Part shown: positions 1 to 6,452 of the stretch, in pieces
Layout of the letters: every line of letters starts with the position of its first letter
How positions within the stretch are numbered: position 1 is the stretch's first letter
Virus record (IMG/VR): IMGVR_UViG_3300026077_000034
Span: 1-20,468 of that record
DNA from: a virus
DNA length: 20,468 nucleotides
Strand: one strand, 5' to 3'
Translations under genes and position numbers: made by a program
Notes under the pieces: generated by a model
The model's database searches: none
Seen by the model: only the letters and a program-made list of their open reading frames with translations
What the model was told of the DNA's origin: nothing

Positions 1-1195
1 CTGCACGACCTCTTTGAGAGCACATCAATAAATTATCATACTCTAAGTCATAGTTTAGAATAGATGCAACTTGGTCTCCAATATCATTTACCTCACATAA
101 TATGAATGCTTTATTATATGCTTTTCCTAAATCATCTATAATACTTGGAAACAGCATTGGTTTGATTTCGTTGTTTCGATATTTTGCTACTGCCTTGTAT
201 GGGAAGTTTGTAATATCAAAAACTATAAAAGCGGAATAATCATTACCCAATCCACGAGCAACGTCAACTGTAATTAAATAATTGTGATCTTTTATAGGAA
301 CTTCGTATACATCTAATCCAGCATTTTTTTGTATTGGATTCTCATATACTAAATTTTTTAATTTAGACGGATTAATAAGTGTATTAACAGATCCTAGAAA
401 CTCACACTCAAACTCAACTTTAAATTGTTGCTCAGATGTGTTTGCGATTGTTTGTTCTTTCCATTCTTCATCACGACCAGGTACTTCTGACCAGTGAACT
501 TCAGTTGGTACGTATTCATTTTTCTTTCTTTCAGCATCATGCCACATACGATAAAAATGATTCATACCTCTTGGGGTAGAAACAATTATTACCTTTGTCT
601 TTTGTCCTGATGAAATTGTTGGATAAACAGAAGCAAAGAAATCGTCAGCAATATGATTGGGGATAAAGGCAAACTCATCCAAGAATATAACGTTATAAGA
701 CCCACCCCTAACAGCAGAAGAAGAAGTTGAGTTAGCAGATATTTTTGACCCATTTTCAATTTCTAATGAACCTTTATTCCAAGATATTATACCTTGTTGC
801 ATCCATCTTGGCAAGTTTTCATATGCTAATTGTAATCTACCTAATAAATCACGGGCAGTAGAAGCTTTGTTTGCAAGTATAGCAATATTAACATTATCAT
901 TAAAAATCGCATAATGTAAGAGATATGATACAACCGTTGTCGATTTACCTGTCTGCCGAGGCATCTTACATATGTTGAAACGGTTCTCATGGAAATTTTG
1001 AATTAACTTTTTTTGAAAAGGATATTGCTTAAATGGAACTAAACCCTCATCAAGAGATACGATTTTGATATAATTATTTGCGAAATAAACTGGATCGTCT
1101 TTACACTTTAAGAACTCAATAATATTCTCTTGTGTAAATTCAATCTGAGTATTCGCCTTTTTTAAATTGGGATTACCAAGATAAACTTCACTCAT
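1..1195 (-). CDS. gp17: Terminase large subunit gp17 (3' end beyond window)
   Basis: This is the ATPase/nuclease motor that packages DNA into the prohead through the portal, and cuts concatemers. I translated it from ATG at 1195; it stays open for 398 codons to the left edge. The Walker A motif MPRQTGKST is at residues 78-86 and Walker B VIFLDEF at 169-175, with catalytic Glu174. The coupling motif STPRGMNHFY follows, as in T4 gp17. The RNase H-like nuclease begins at VDVARG (Asp311), with the second acidic residue in CEVND (Glu368). The 57-residue spacing equals that of T4 D401-E458. The third catalytic Asp would lie outside the window. Walker A is about 80 residues closer to the N-terminus than in T4, so the N-terminal region is shorter. 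It follows the 90-residue gene by 14 bases; no clear Shine-Dalgarno is seen. Confidence 0.97.
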   Translation of the reverse strand, partial: MSEVYLGNPNLKKANTQIEFTQENIIEFLKCKDDPVYFANNYIKIVSLDEGLVPFKQYPFQKKLIQNFHENRFNICKMPRQTGKSTTVVSYLLHYAIFNDNVNIAILANKASTARDLLGRLQLAYENLPRWMQQGIISWNKGSLEIENGSKISANSTSSSAVRGGSYNVIFLDEFAFIPNHIADDFFASVYPTISSGQKTKVIIVSTPRGMNHFYRMWHDAERKKNEYVPTEVHWSEVPGRDEEWKEQTIANTSEQQFKVEFECEFLGSVNTLINPSKLKNLVYENPIQKNAGLDVYEVPIKDHNYLITVDVARGLGNDYSAFIVFDITNFPYKAVAKYRNNEIKPMLFPSIIDDLGKAYNKAFILCEVNDIGDQVASILNYDLEYDNLLMCSQRGRA

Positions 1196-1209
1196 TATGA
1201 ATTAAATTA

Positions 1210-1482
1210 TTAACTTATTGTGTATCCTACTTTTGCACCTAAAACAGCAGCGTTCGCAGCAAAGATTGCTTCAGTTGATTTTTTCTCTACAACCTCTACA
1301 GAATTACCTGGCATTGTAAAAGTTCCGATTGTTGTAGATCCTCCAACCTCATCAATAACTGTTACCAATCTTGCAGTGCCACCATTATTAACAAGACGAA
1401 CTGCTGTAGCACTACCAAAGGTGGATGCACCTGCAGCATTTGTGCCACATGCAGCTTCAGTGCCTTTAATTAATGTGATCAT
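1210..1482 (-). CDS. Small beta-rich protein of unknown function (90 aa)
   Basis: The 90-residue protein is rich in Ala, Gly, Thr and Val, with no Trp and few charges. Alternating hydrophobic and small residues suggest a compact beta fold. No signal peptide or membrane segment is visible. From memory, similar small proteins occur near head genes of marine T4-like phages, so a minor virion or head-decoration role is possible, but this is weak inference. It lies 19 bases downstream of the 171-residue gene and 14 bases upstream of gp17. A degenerate late-promoter box (CATAAATA, 1510-1503) sits just upstream and could drive this gene and gp17. I do not recognise a named family. Confidence 0.75.
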   Translation of the reverse strand: MITLIKGTEAACGTNAAGASTFGSATAVRLVNNGGTARLVTVIDEVGGSTTIGTFTMPGNSVEVVEKKSTEAIFAANAAVLGAKVGYTIS

Positions 1483-1501
1483 TATTCTAAACTTTTATTG
1501 A

Positions 1502-2017
1502 CTATTTATGTTGATAATTATCTTGTATAACTTGACCTTTCTTTCTTGTTATTGGTTGAACTCCTGTTGCCACTGGTCTAGTATTTGATACTGGTACCAC
1601 AAATTCGTCACCTCTAACACCTTTTCTTAAATCTGATTTTTTAACATCAACTGCAATTATGCTTGGTTTATCTTTCCTTACCTTAGAAATGAGATTAGAA
1701 TAATATTCAGCTCTCTTAGGATTATTTGTTACATAGACATTACTTAATTCAGTTGAAAAATCTTTAGGATTAATCGTTTGAGTTGGTGTAAATCCTTTAG
1801 TCATTATTTTGTTAGCACTCTTGGTTGATGTTCCATGATACATTCTAACTGAATCCTTAAATGGTGTTTTTAATGTTTTAACTGGAGGACCAGCTCTCAT
1901 AGATCTACCTAAATTTTTAACAATTTTATTAATCCCTTTGAATGTCATCTTAGCAAGATTTGCTTTACTTTCATCAAGTTGTTTTATTTCACTAATGAAT
2001 TGATTATAAGTTTTCAT
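1502..2017 (-). CDS. Putative capsid-internal ADP-ribosyltransferase-like protein with T4 IP-type targeting peptide
   Basis: The ATG at 2017 is chosen over the GTG at 2023 because it overlaps the previous stop as TAATG, has GGAAG about 6 bases upstream, and gives the N-terminus MKTYNQFISE. T4 internal proteins such as IPIII start MKTYQEFIAE, and the prohead protease cuts after that Glu. I8-S9-E10 here matches in position; L14-D15-E16 is a second possible site. Residues 57-144 carry an ADP-ribosyltransferase-like order: R-M-Y-H-G-T-S (His61), K-G-F (74-76), V-Y-V-T (94-97), A-E-Y-Y-S (103-107), a hydrophobic strand I-I-A-V-D-V (120-125) and D-E-F-V-V-P (Glu138). This resembles the H-Y-E triad of PARP/Tpt1-type enzymes. 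The protein is basic. Inferred role: packaged in the head, injected with the DNA, and modifying a host target, as T4 Alt does. Gene call is certain; enzyme call is moderate. Confidence 0.6.
   Translation of the reverse strand: MKTYNQFISEIKQLDESKANLAKMTFKGINKIVKNLGRSMRAGPPVKTLKTPFKDSVRMYHGTSTKSANKIMTKGFTPTQTINPKDFSTELSNVYVTNNPKRAEYYSNLISKVRKDKPSIIAVDVKKSDLRKGVRGDEFVVPVSNTRPVATGVQPITRKKGQVIQDNYQHK
1503..1510 (-). promoter_or_regulatory. Possible degenerate late promoter CATAAATA
   Basis: One mismatch from TATAAATA, overlapping the end of the 171-aa gene. Its ~14-base predicted leader would place a start just ahead of the ATG at 1482, so it could give the 90-aa gene and gp17 their own late transcript. 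A single match in AT-rich DNA is weak evidence. Confidence 0.35.
1988..2017 (-). other. Capsid-targeting propeptide-like N-terminus of the 171-aa protein
   Basis: These codons encode MKTYNQFISE. Six of ten residues equal the T4 IPIII targeting peptide MKTYQEFIAE (M, K, T, Y, F, I plus the terminal E makes seven), and the I-x-E end fits the T4 gp21 cleavage rule (L/I)-x-E. Function here is inferred from that likeness. Confidence 0.65.
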
Positions 2018-3420
2018 TAGCACTTCCAGCGTCTTCTTGCCTTACATATTCTCTTGTTTGGTGTTTTCTTACAATCAATATTATGCATTTTTCTTTGTCC
2101 GTCAGAACGTGCACAGAATGACCTTCTTCTCTTTGATGCTTTAGATCCTTTCTTTACTTTACCAGTTACAGCAGTCTTTAAATTAGAACCAGGATTTTCT
2201 CTCTTGTAAGCATCTACTGCTTTTTGACTCATACCGTCAGTCTTATCTTTTCGATTTACTTTCTGCCAATCTTCACCTAAATCTGCTCTCCAATCATAAT
2301 GATCTTTAAGGTCTTTTTTAATTTTTTTAACTTTACTCTTATTAACTATTTTAGGAATATTAGTATTTTTATTAGTGATATCAGTTAAAATTTCATTCTT
2401 TATTTTACTCTGTGCCACTGGTGGAAAAACAGCATTTGGATTTATTTTCTTGTCTCCTATGACTTTTGGATCTCTAAATTTAGTTGGAACATCATCTGCA
2501 GATTTTACAATACGATCATATTTTAATTTATTTAATTTATTTTTAAAAGTATCTAACACTATCTTAGATCTATTCTGAATAAAAGTATTTACAGCTTTTG
2601 AAGATAATCTTGGAAATTTACCCATCGCTTTATCAGCACCTGTTGCTCTGATTATGGTTTTACCAAATGCATGTTTTAAAAATTGAAACTTCTCATCTAA
2701 CTCAATTAAATCATTCTTCCAATCTGAATAATTCTCTTTAAGTGGTTTTGCTTTAATTATATCAACAGTTTCTATTTCTGTAAACTTAATATCATCTGAG
2801 TTCCAATCTTGGATTACTAATTCACTTTCAATCGCAGTATCCTCTGTGTTTAATGCTACTTCTAATTCTTTTGCTTGAACTTCATGTGCATTAGCACTAC
2901 CTTTTAGTTTTTTAATTAATTTTTTAACATGTGGTACATCTTTTTTATCTAATACTTCAGGTAAATAATCATCCTTTACAAGTTCCTTTACCTTATTTGT
3001 AGCAATTGCATATTTAATATTTTTATCACCATAGCGATCTATCATTTCTTTATCACTGATAGCATCAGCAATTTCATCACGTTTTTTAATCTGCGACTTC
3101 GTTAAGGTTGCTTCATCTACATTAAGATCACTTCTCCAATCAGAAAACTCTTCTTTTCTTGTTTTTTTCTTTTTCTTTTTCACACAGTTTGGATATCTCT
3201 TACCAAACATTGTTTTCATACCTTTCTTTTCATAACCTGGCCAGCACTTTTCATTAAGAGACTCTTCATCTACTTTTTCAGGATTCATAGTCAAATCCTT
3301 ATAAGGAGGTTCCTTATATTTTTTCTCCTTTATTTTCTTCGTGTCTTGAAATCTTATGAAATCACCAAAGTTACCACGAATTAATTTAATCTCAGATAGA
3401 GTTTTTCTTGCGTATGTCAT
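2017..3420 (-). CDS. Lys-rich modular protein, likely virion/head-internal (467 aa)
   Basis: The protein is a basic mosaic without signal peptide or membrane segment. The N-terminus MTYARKTLSEIK has L-S-E-I-K at residues 8-12, the same positions as I-S-E-I-K in the next gene, suggesting a capsid-targeting peptide. Modules in order: KCWPGY...YPNCV (58-80), a two-Cys unit followed by a run of Lys; a KRDEIA...RYGD...YAIAT unit (about 110-140); a basic helical region (244-370); and a C-terminal W-Q-K-V-N-R-K-D-K-T-D-G unit (385-467) ending in a Cys/Arg-rich tail, which I recall as DUF6321-like. Short motifs FSDWR (92-96), YSDWK (231-235) and HYDWR (374-378) precede module starts, each followed by an x-x-E site. 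Start ATG lies 3 bases after the previous stop. Its stop overlaps the next ATG. Molecular function is unknown. Confidence 0.75.
   Translation of the reverse strand: MTYARKTLSEIKLIRGNFGDFIRFQDTKKIKEKKYKEPPYKDLTMNPEKVDEESLNEKCWPGYEKKGMKTMFGKRYPNCVKKKKKKTRKEEFSDWRSDLNVDEATLTKSQIKKRDEIADAISDKEMIDRYGDKNIKYAIATNKVKELVKDDYLPEVLDKKDVPHVKKLIKKLKGSANAHEVQAKELEVALNTEDTAIESELVIQDWNSDDIKFTEIETVDIIKAKPLKENYSDWKNDLIELDEKFQFLKHAFGKTIIRATGADKAMGKFPRLSSKAVNTFIQNRSKIVLDTFKNKLNKLKYDRIVKSADDVPTKFRDPKVIGDKKINPNAVFPPVAQSKIKNEILTDITNKNTNIPKIVNKSKVKKIKKDLKDHYDWRADLGEDWQKVNRKDKTDGMSQKAVDAYKRENPGSNLKTAVTGKVKKGSKASKRRRSFCARSDGQRKMHNIDCKKTPNKRICKARRRWKC
3391..3420 (-). other. Possible capsid-targeting propeptide of the 467-aa protein
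   Basis: These codons encode MTYARKTLSE, followed by I-K-L-I. L8-S9-E10 ends at the same residue number as the T4 IP cleavage site and as I8-S9-E10 in the neighbouring 171-aa protein. M-T-Y at the very start partly mirrors M-K-T-Y. The likeness is short, so this is a suggestion only. Confidence 0.4.
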
Positions 3421-3423
3421 AGT

Positions 3424-6024
3424 TTAGAAGGATTGTGGAATTTTATCAACAGTTGGTTTTGGTGGTGTAGGAGAATTGGACTGTACTTTTTTAGCAGCGA
3501 TTCTTGCTCTCGCCATTGCCTGTGCTCTTTCCCTACCAGATAACTGTGGATTATCCTTACGATATTGATCTAGATTACCACTTTTCTTTGCTGCCTGAAA
3601 CTCCTGATTTTTTTGTTTTAGTTGATCAACTCTATCATCACCAAGTCTTTCTCTGTTTGCCCTTTCAATTGAACCCATTTTTTGCTGTTGTTGCCCACTA
3701 TTACTTGATTGATTTTGTTGCTGTTGTTGTCCACTACTAGTGGTTGTTTTACCAGCCATATTTTGATTGCTTTGCGAAATTCTACCTTGTATTGGTTTTG
3801 GTTTTAATGCACTACCTACTTTTTGTGCTGCACTGCTAACTGCACTACCTACTTTTTGTGCTGCACTGCCAACTGCACTACCTGCTTTTTTGAGCATTCC
3901 TAAGAGTTGTTCATCCAACTCATCATTTTCAATTATTGAATCTCTCCAACTGTAATGATCATTTATATTCTTATCCTTTTTTGTAGCAGGTTTTGGTTTT
4001 GGTTTTACTGTTGTTTTACCATCCTCAACACCTTGATAGTAAGAATTTATCCGTTTTTGCATCTCTAGTTCAGATCTTTGATCCTCTAGTTCAGATTCAA
4101 GTTCTTTGATTTTTCCTTGATTTACAGCATTTTGAATTTCAGCACCAACGATTCCTCCAGTAGTTAGGGCACCAGCATTTCTTTTAAATGCATCCCCAAA
4201 TCTACCTGCAAAGTTTCTACTTCCACCAGATCCACCAGAACCACTACCAATTTTGGTAAATGAACCTGTTTTTGTCGGTGTAAAGTCTTTAACTTTTGCT
4301 GGTAATTTTTTACTAATTGTTGGTAAACTACCACTTCCTACAGTAACTTTTCTTATATTACCTCCTTTTATTTTTGGAACTATGTTTTTTACTGCTTTGA
4401 GGCCCATTTGAACTAATTTAGACTTTCCTTCATCCAACATATCTTCAGGAACATATCCTTCTGATTTATTACCCCAGTTTGCAGCACCTACTTTACGACA
4501 CTTAACTAATGCACCTGATGCATACGCACTTGGCCAAACTGAGTATCTTGACTTAACTTTATAGTAACAAGCATCTTTCTTTCCACTTCCTTTACCTTTT
4601 CTATCTTTAACTTCGTTTAATTCTTCTTCGTGTTCGTGTGGAATCGTATTACCATCAGCATCTTTTTTATGATGTTCTTGTATATCTTCTAATAATGCGT
4701 CTCCAACATTTACATTATTCTCTGCAAACCAACCACGATTAACTTCAACTGCATATCTTATCTCACTGTCAGGATAAACAGGAATCGGACTCATCGGATC
4801 TAATTCTTTGATACTATCAATTGTACCATCTTCTTTTATAAAAGCAATGTCAAGAGGGATGAAAGTATTTTTCATATGGAATGTCCAATAATCATTACTT
4901 TCAAATATGAATAACATACCTCTATCTTGTTCCAAACTCTCACGGAACATCAGACCACATTTAAATTCTCCACCACTTTGTGGAACTTCAAGTACAAGAG
5001 GTAATGAAGTAAATTCAGTTGATTCCTTTTTCATTTTCTTTTTCTTTTTCCTTTTCTTTTTAGGTTTGTCAGTTGAGACATATGTTGGTTTTGCAGCACC
5101 AGTTTTTTCCTGTTGACCAGGATCTGCTGCTTTCTTTCTCCTTGCTGCAGATCTTCTTTCTGCAGGAGTCATTCTTTCATATTTTGCACGGGATACACAC
5201 TTGGGAACTCCCTCACCAGGTTCATCGCTTGCACAAGTTCCACCTGTAAGAACGTTAACCCATCCACCTTTTCCGTCCTTGGATTTAGAACCCTTGAACC
5301 ACTTGTGGAGTGAACCCTCCTTTACCTCTTCTTTGTCAGTCATATAATCTGCTGCAGTATCAAGATAATCTGCTGCTTTTGTTATTTTAGACTGAACCCA
5401 TGCTTTAACCTCACCTTCACCGTTATCAACTTTTTTCTTGATTCTTTTCGCAGCGACCATGATATTGTCAGTCTGACGACGAATCATTTCATATTCGTGA
5501 TCACCTTTCTTTTCTTCATTCATCGCTTTTGTTTTCTTTTTCATAGAGTTGATATATTTGCGGAAGATTGCAGCTTCAGCAGTTTTACCCATCACTCTCG
5601 CTCTTTGCTCCATAGCAATCGCTGCTTGGATTTTATGAGCATGAGATCTACTTGATTTCCTAATTTTTGCCACACTCGCTTTCGCAGTAGCGACATCCTT
5701 AAAACCAAGTCCATGAATAGTTCCTTTAGGATCTTCATCAGTGTATAAATCAGAGTGTTTTTTAGACTTTGCAGGTTGCCCTTTTTTACGGGGTATACGA
5801 GGATTAGATTCTTCTTCTATTCCTTTCTTTTTTTTACCATCACAATGTGCCTTCTGACTAAAACCTTTTGGGTTATCACAATCAATTGACCTTTTATACT
5901 TTGCTGACCACCCTTCCTTCACCAAGAAACCGTCCTCACGGACAGTATATCCTTCAGGAATAGGTTTACACTTCTTATCAGTGTTACAATAGTATTGTCC
6001 CTTTTTACAGGAAGTCTTTGCCAT
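3424..6024 (-). CDS. Large modular Lys/Cys-rich protein with embedded DUF192 domain (866 aa)
   Basis: This is a mosaic protein between the two terminase subunits. Modules in order: Cys-rich C-K-K-G-Q-Y-Y-C (6-13) and S-I-D-C...K-A-H-C (46-61); a K-K-H-S-D-L-Y-T-D-E-D-P-K-G-T-I-H-G-L unit (88-157); a helical unit with K-A-W-V-Q-S-K-I-T-K-A-A-D-Y-L (207-221); a G-S-K-S-K-D-G-K-G-G-W-V unit (245-256, recalled as DUF5872-like) ending in poly-Lys (322-333); a DUF192 domain (about 341-446) with G-L-M-F-R-E-S-L, R-G-M-L-F-I-F and M-K-N-T-F-I-P-L-D-I; a W-P-S-A-Y-A-S-G-A Cys unit (485-510); a Gly-rich basic region; a coiled coil (636-665); an SWRD motif (692-695); an 11-residue Ala/Gly/Ser repeat (713-740); a Gln-rich tract (766-782); and a helical basic C-terminus. 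No catalytic function is evident. Probably a virion, perhaps head-internal, protein that may be cut by the prohead protease. Confidence 0.75.
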   Translation of the reverse strand: MAKTSCKKGQYYCNTDKKCKPIPEGYTVREDGFLVKEGWSAKYKRSIDCDNPKGFSQKAHCDGKKKKGIEEESNPRIPRKKGQPAKSKKHSDLYTDEDPKGTIHGLGFKDVATAKASVAKIRKSSRSHAHKIQAAIAMEQRARVMGKTAEAAIFRKYINSMKKKTKAMNEEKKGDHEYEMIRRQTDNIMVAAKRIKKKVDNGEGEVKAWVQSKITKAADYLDTAADYMTDKEEVKEGSLHKWFKGSKSKDGKGGWVNVLTGGTCASDEPGEGVPKCVSRAKYERMTPAERRSAARRKKAADPGQQEKTGAAKPTYVSTDKPKKKRKKKKKMKKESTEFTSLPLVLEVPQSGGEFKCGLMFRESLEQDRGMLFIFESNDYWTFHMKNTFIPLDIAFIKEDGTIDSIKELDPMSPIPVYPDSEIRYAVEVNRGWFAENNVNVGDALLEDIQEHHKKDADGNTIPHEHEEELNEVKDRKGKGSGKKDACYYKVKSRYSVWPSAYASGALVKCRKVGAANWGNKSEGYVPEDMLDEGKSKLVQMGLKAVKNIVPKIKGGNIRKVTVGSGSLPTISKKLPAKVKDFTPTKTGSFTKIGSGSGGSGGSRNFAGRFGDAFKRNAGALTTGGIVGAEIQNAVNQGKIKELESELEDQRSELEMQKRINSYYQGVEDGKTTVKPKPKPATKKDKNINDHYSWRDSIIENDELDEQLLGMLKKAGSAVGSAAQKVGSAVSSAAQKVGSALKPKPIQGRISQSNQNMAGKTTTSSGQQQQQNQSSNSGQQQQKMGSIERANRERLGDDRVDQLKQKNQEFQAAKKSGNLDQYRKDNPQLSGRERAQAMARARIAAKKVQSNSPTPPKPTVDKIPQSF
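3809..3886 (-). repeat. 33-bp tandem repeat encoding an 11-residue Ala-rich helix repeat
   Basis: Copies begin at 3809, 3842 and 3875 (the last partial), each starting GCACTACCT on the plus strand. Read on the minus strand they encode K-[AV]-G-S-A-V-x-S-A-A-Q units. An 11-residue period fits an extended amphipathic helix, as in LEA-type proteins. Near-identity at DNA level between copies suggests recent duplication. Confidence 0.8.
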
Positions 6025-6032
6025 TATACAGA

Positions 6033-6452
6033 CTATTCAGAGCTATTATTATTTAGCAATCCGTCTTTTAACATTTTTGAAAGTTCACTTGTTGAACCAA
6101 CAAAGAGTGCGTTGTTCGTAACAGTATTTTGAGTTTTAGGATTATCTGCTTCTATATCTTTTACTTTTTTATGTAAATCTGCTAATTTATCTGTAGTATC
6201 TGCAACTGATTTAATAAGTTGTCCAGCAACTTCATATGCTCTTGGACTTGCAGTTTCTCCTGCAACCTCCATTATACCATTAATTGCTTCTTGTCCTTTT
6301 TCAATTAGTGAATATAAATTACCTCTTGTATAATCGTAGTCTTTTTTAACTTCATCTACTTTGGTTACTTCATCTGCTTTTACAATAGCATCAACCTCAA
6401 CACTACCATCAGTGTTGAAAGTATCATTTAATGAATCGTAACCCTTTGCCAT
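6033..6452 (-). CDS. gp16: Terminase small subunit gp16
   Basis: gp16 forms the ring that recognises viral DNA and stimulates the gp17 packaging ATPase. The 139-residue product is close to the 164 of T4. It keeps the T4 core: an A-S-P-R-A-Y-E-V segment equivalent to T4 D-S-P-R-H-M-E-V, followed by the helical D-K-L-A-D-L-H-K-K-V-K-D-I (T4 I-L-K-L-H-K-D-M-K-D-I), and the C-terminal F-V-G-S-T-S-E-L (T4 F-M-G-S-P-T-E-L). The N-terminal region is acidic and differs. The ATG overlaps the gp15 stop as TAATG and has GGGGAG about 10 bases upstream. Unlike T4, gp17 does not follow directly: about 4.8 kb of other genes intervene. Confidence 0.92.
   Translation of the reverse strand: MAKGYDSLNDTFNTDGSVEVDAIVKADEVTKVDEVKKDYDYTRGNLYSLIEKGQEAINGIMEVAGETASPRAYEVAGQLIKSVADTTDKLADLHKKVKDIEADNPKTQNTVTNNALFVGSTSELSKMLKDGLLNNNSSE

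Noticed and set aside
1220-1501. Plus-strand open frame of 93 codons
   Set aside because: It lies opposite the 90-aa gene in a wholly minus-strand cluster, has no ribosome binding site or recognisable protein features.
2018-2023. GTG start two codons earlier for the ART-like gene
   Set aside because: The ATG at 2017 has the TAATG overlap, better spacing from GGAAG, and gives the IP-type MKTY start.
3809-3886. CRISPR-like spacing of direct repeats
   Set aside because: The repeats are contiguous 33-bp coding copies in frame, with no spacers.
3960-3967. TATAAATG inside the 866-aa gene as a late promoter
   Set aside because: It is far from any gene start, and one-mismatch matches are expected in AT-rich coding DNA.
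5026-5064. Poly-Lys/Arg run looking like a nuclear localisation signal
   Set aside because: The organism is a bacteriophage; the basic run more likely contacts DNA or is a linker.
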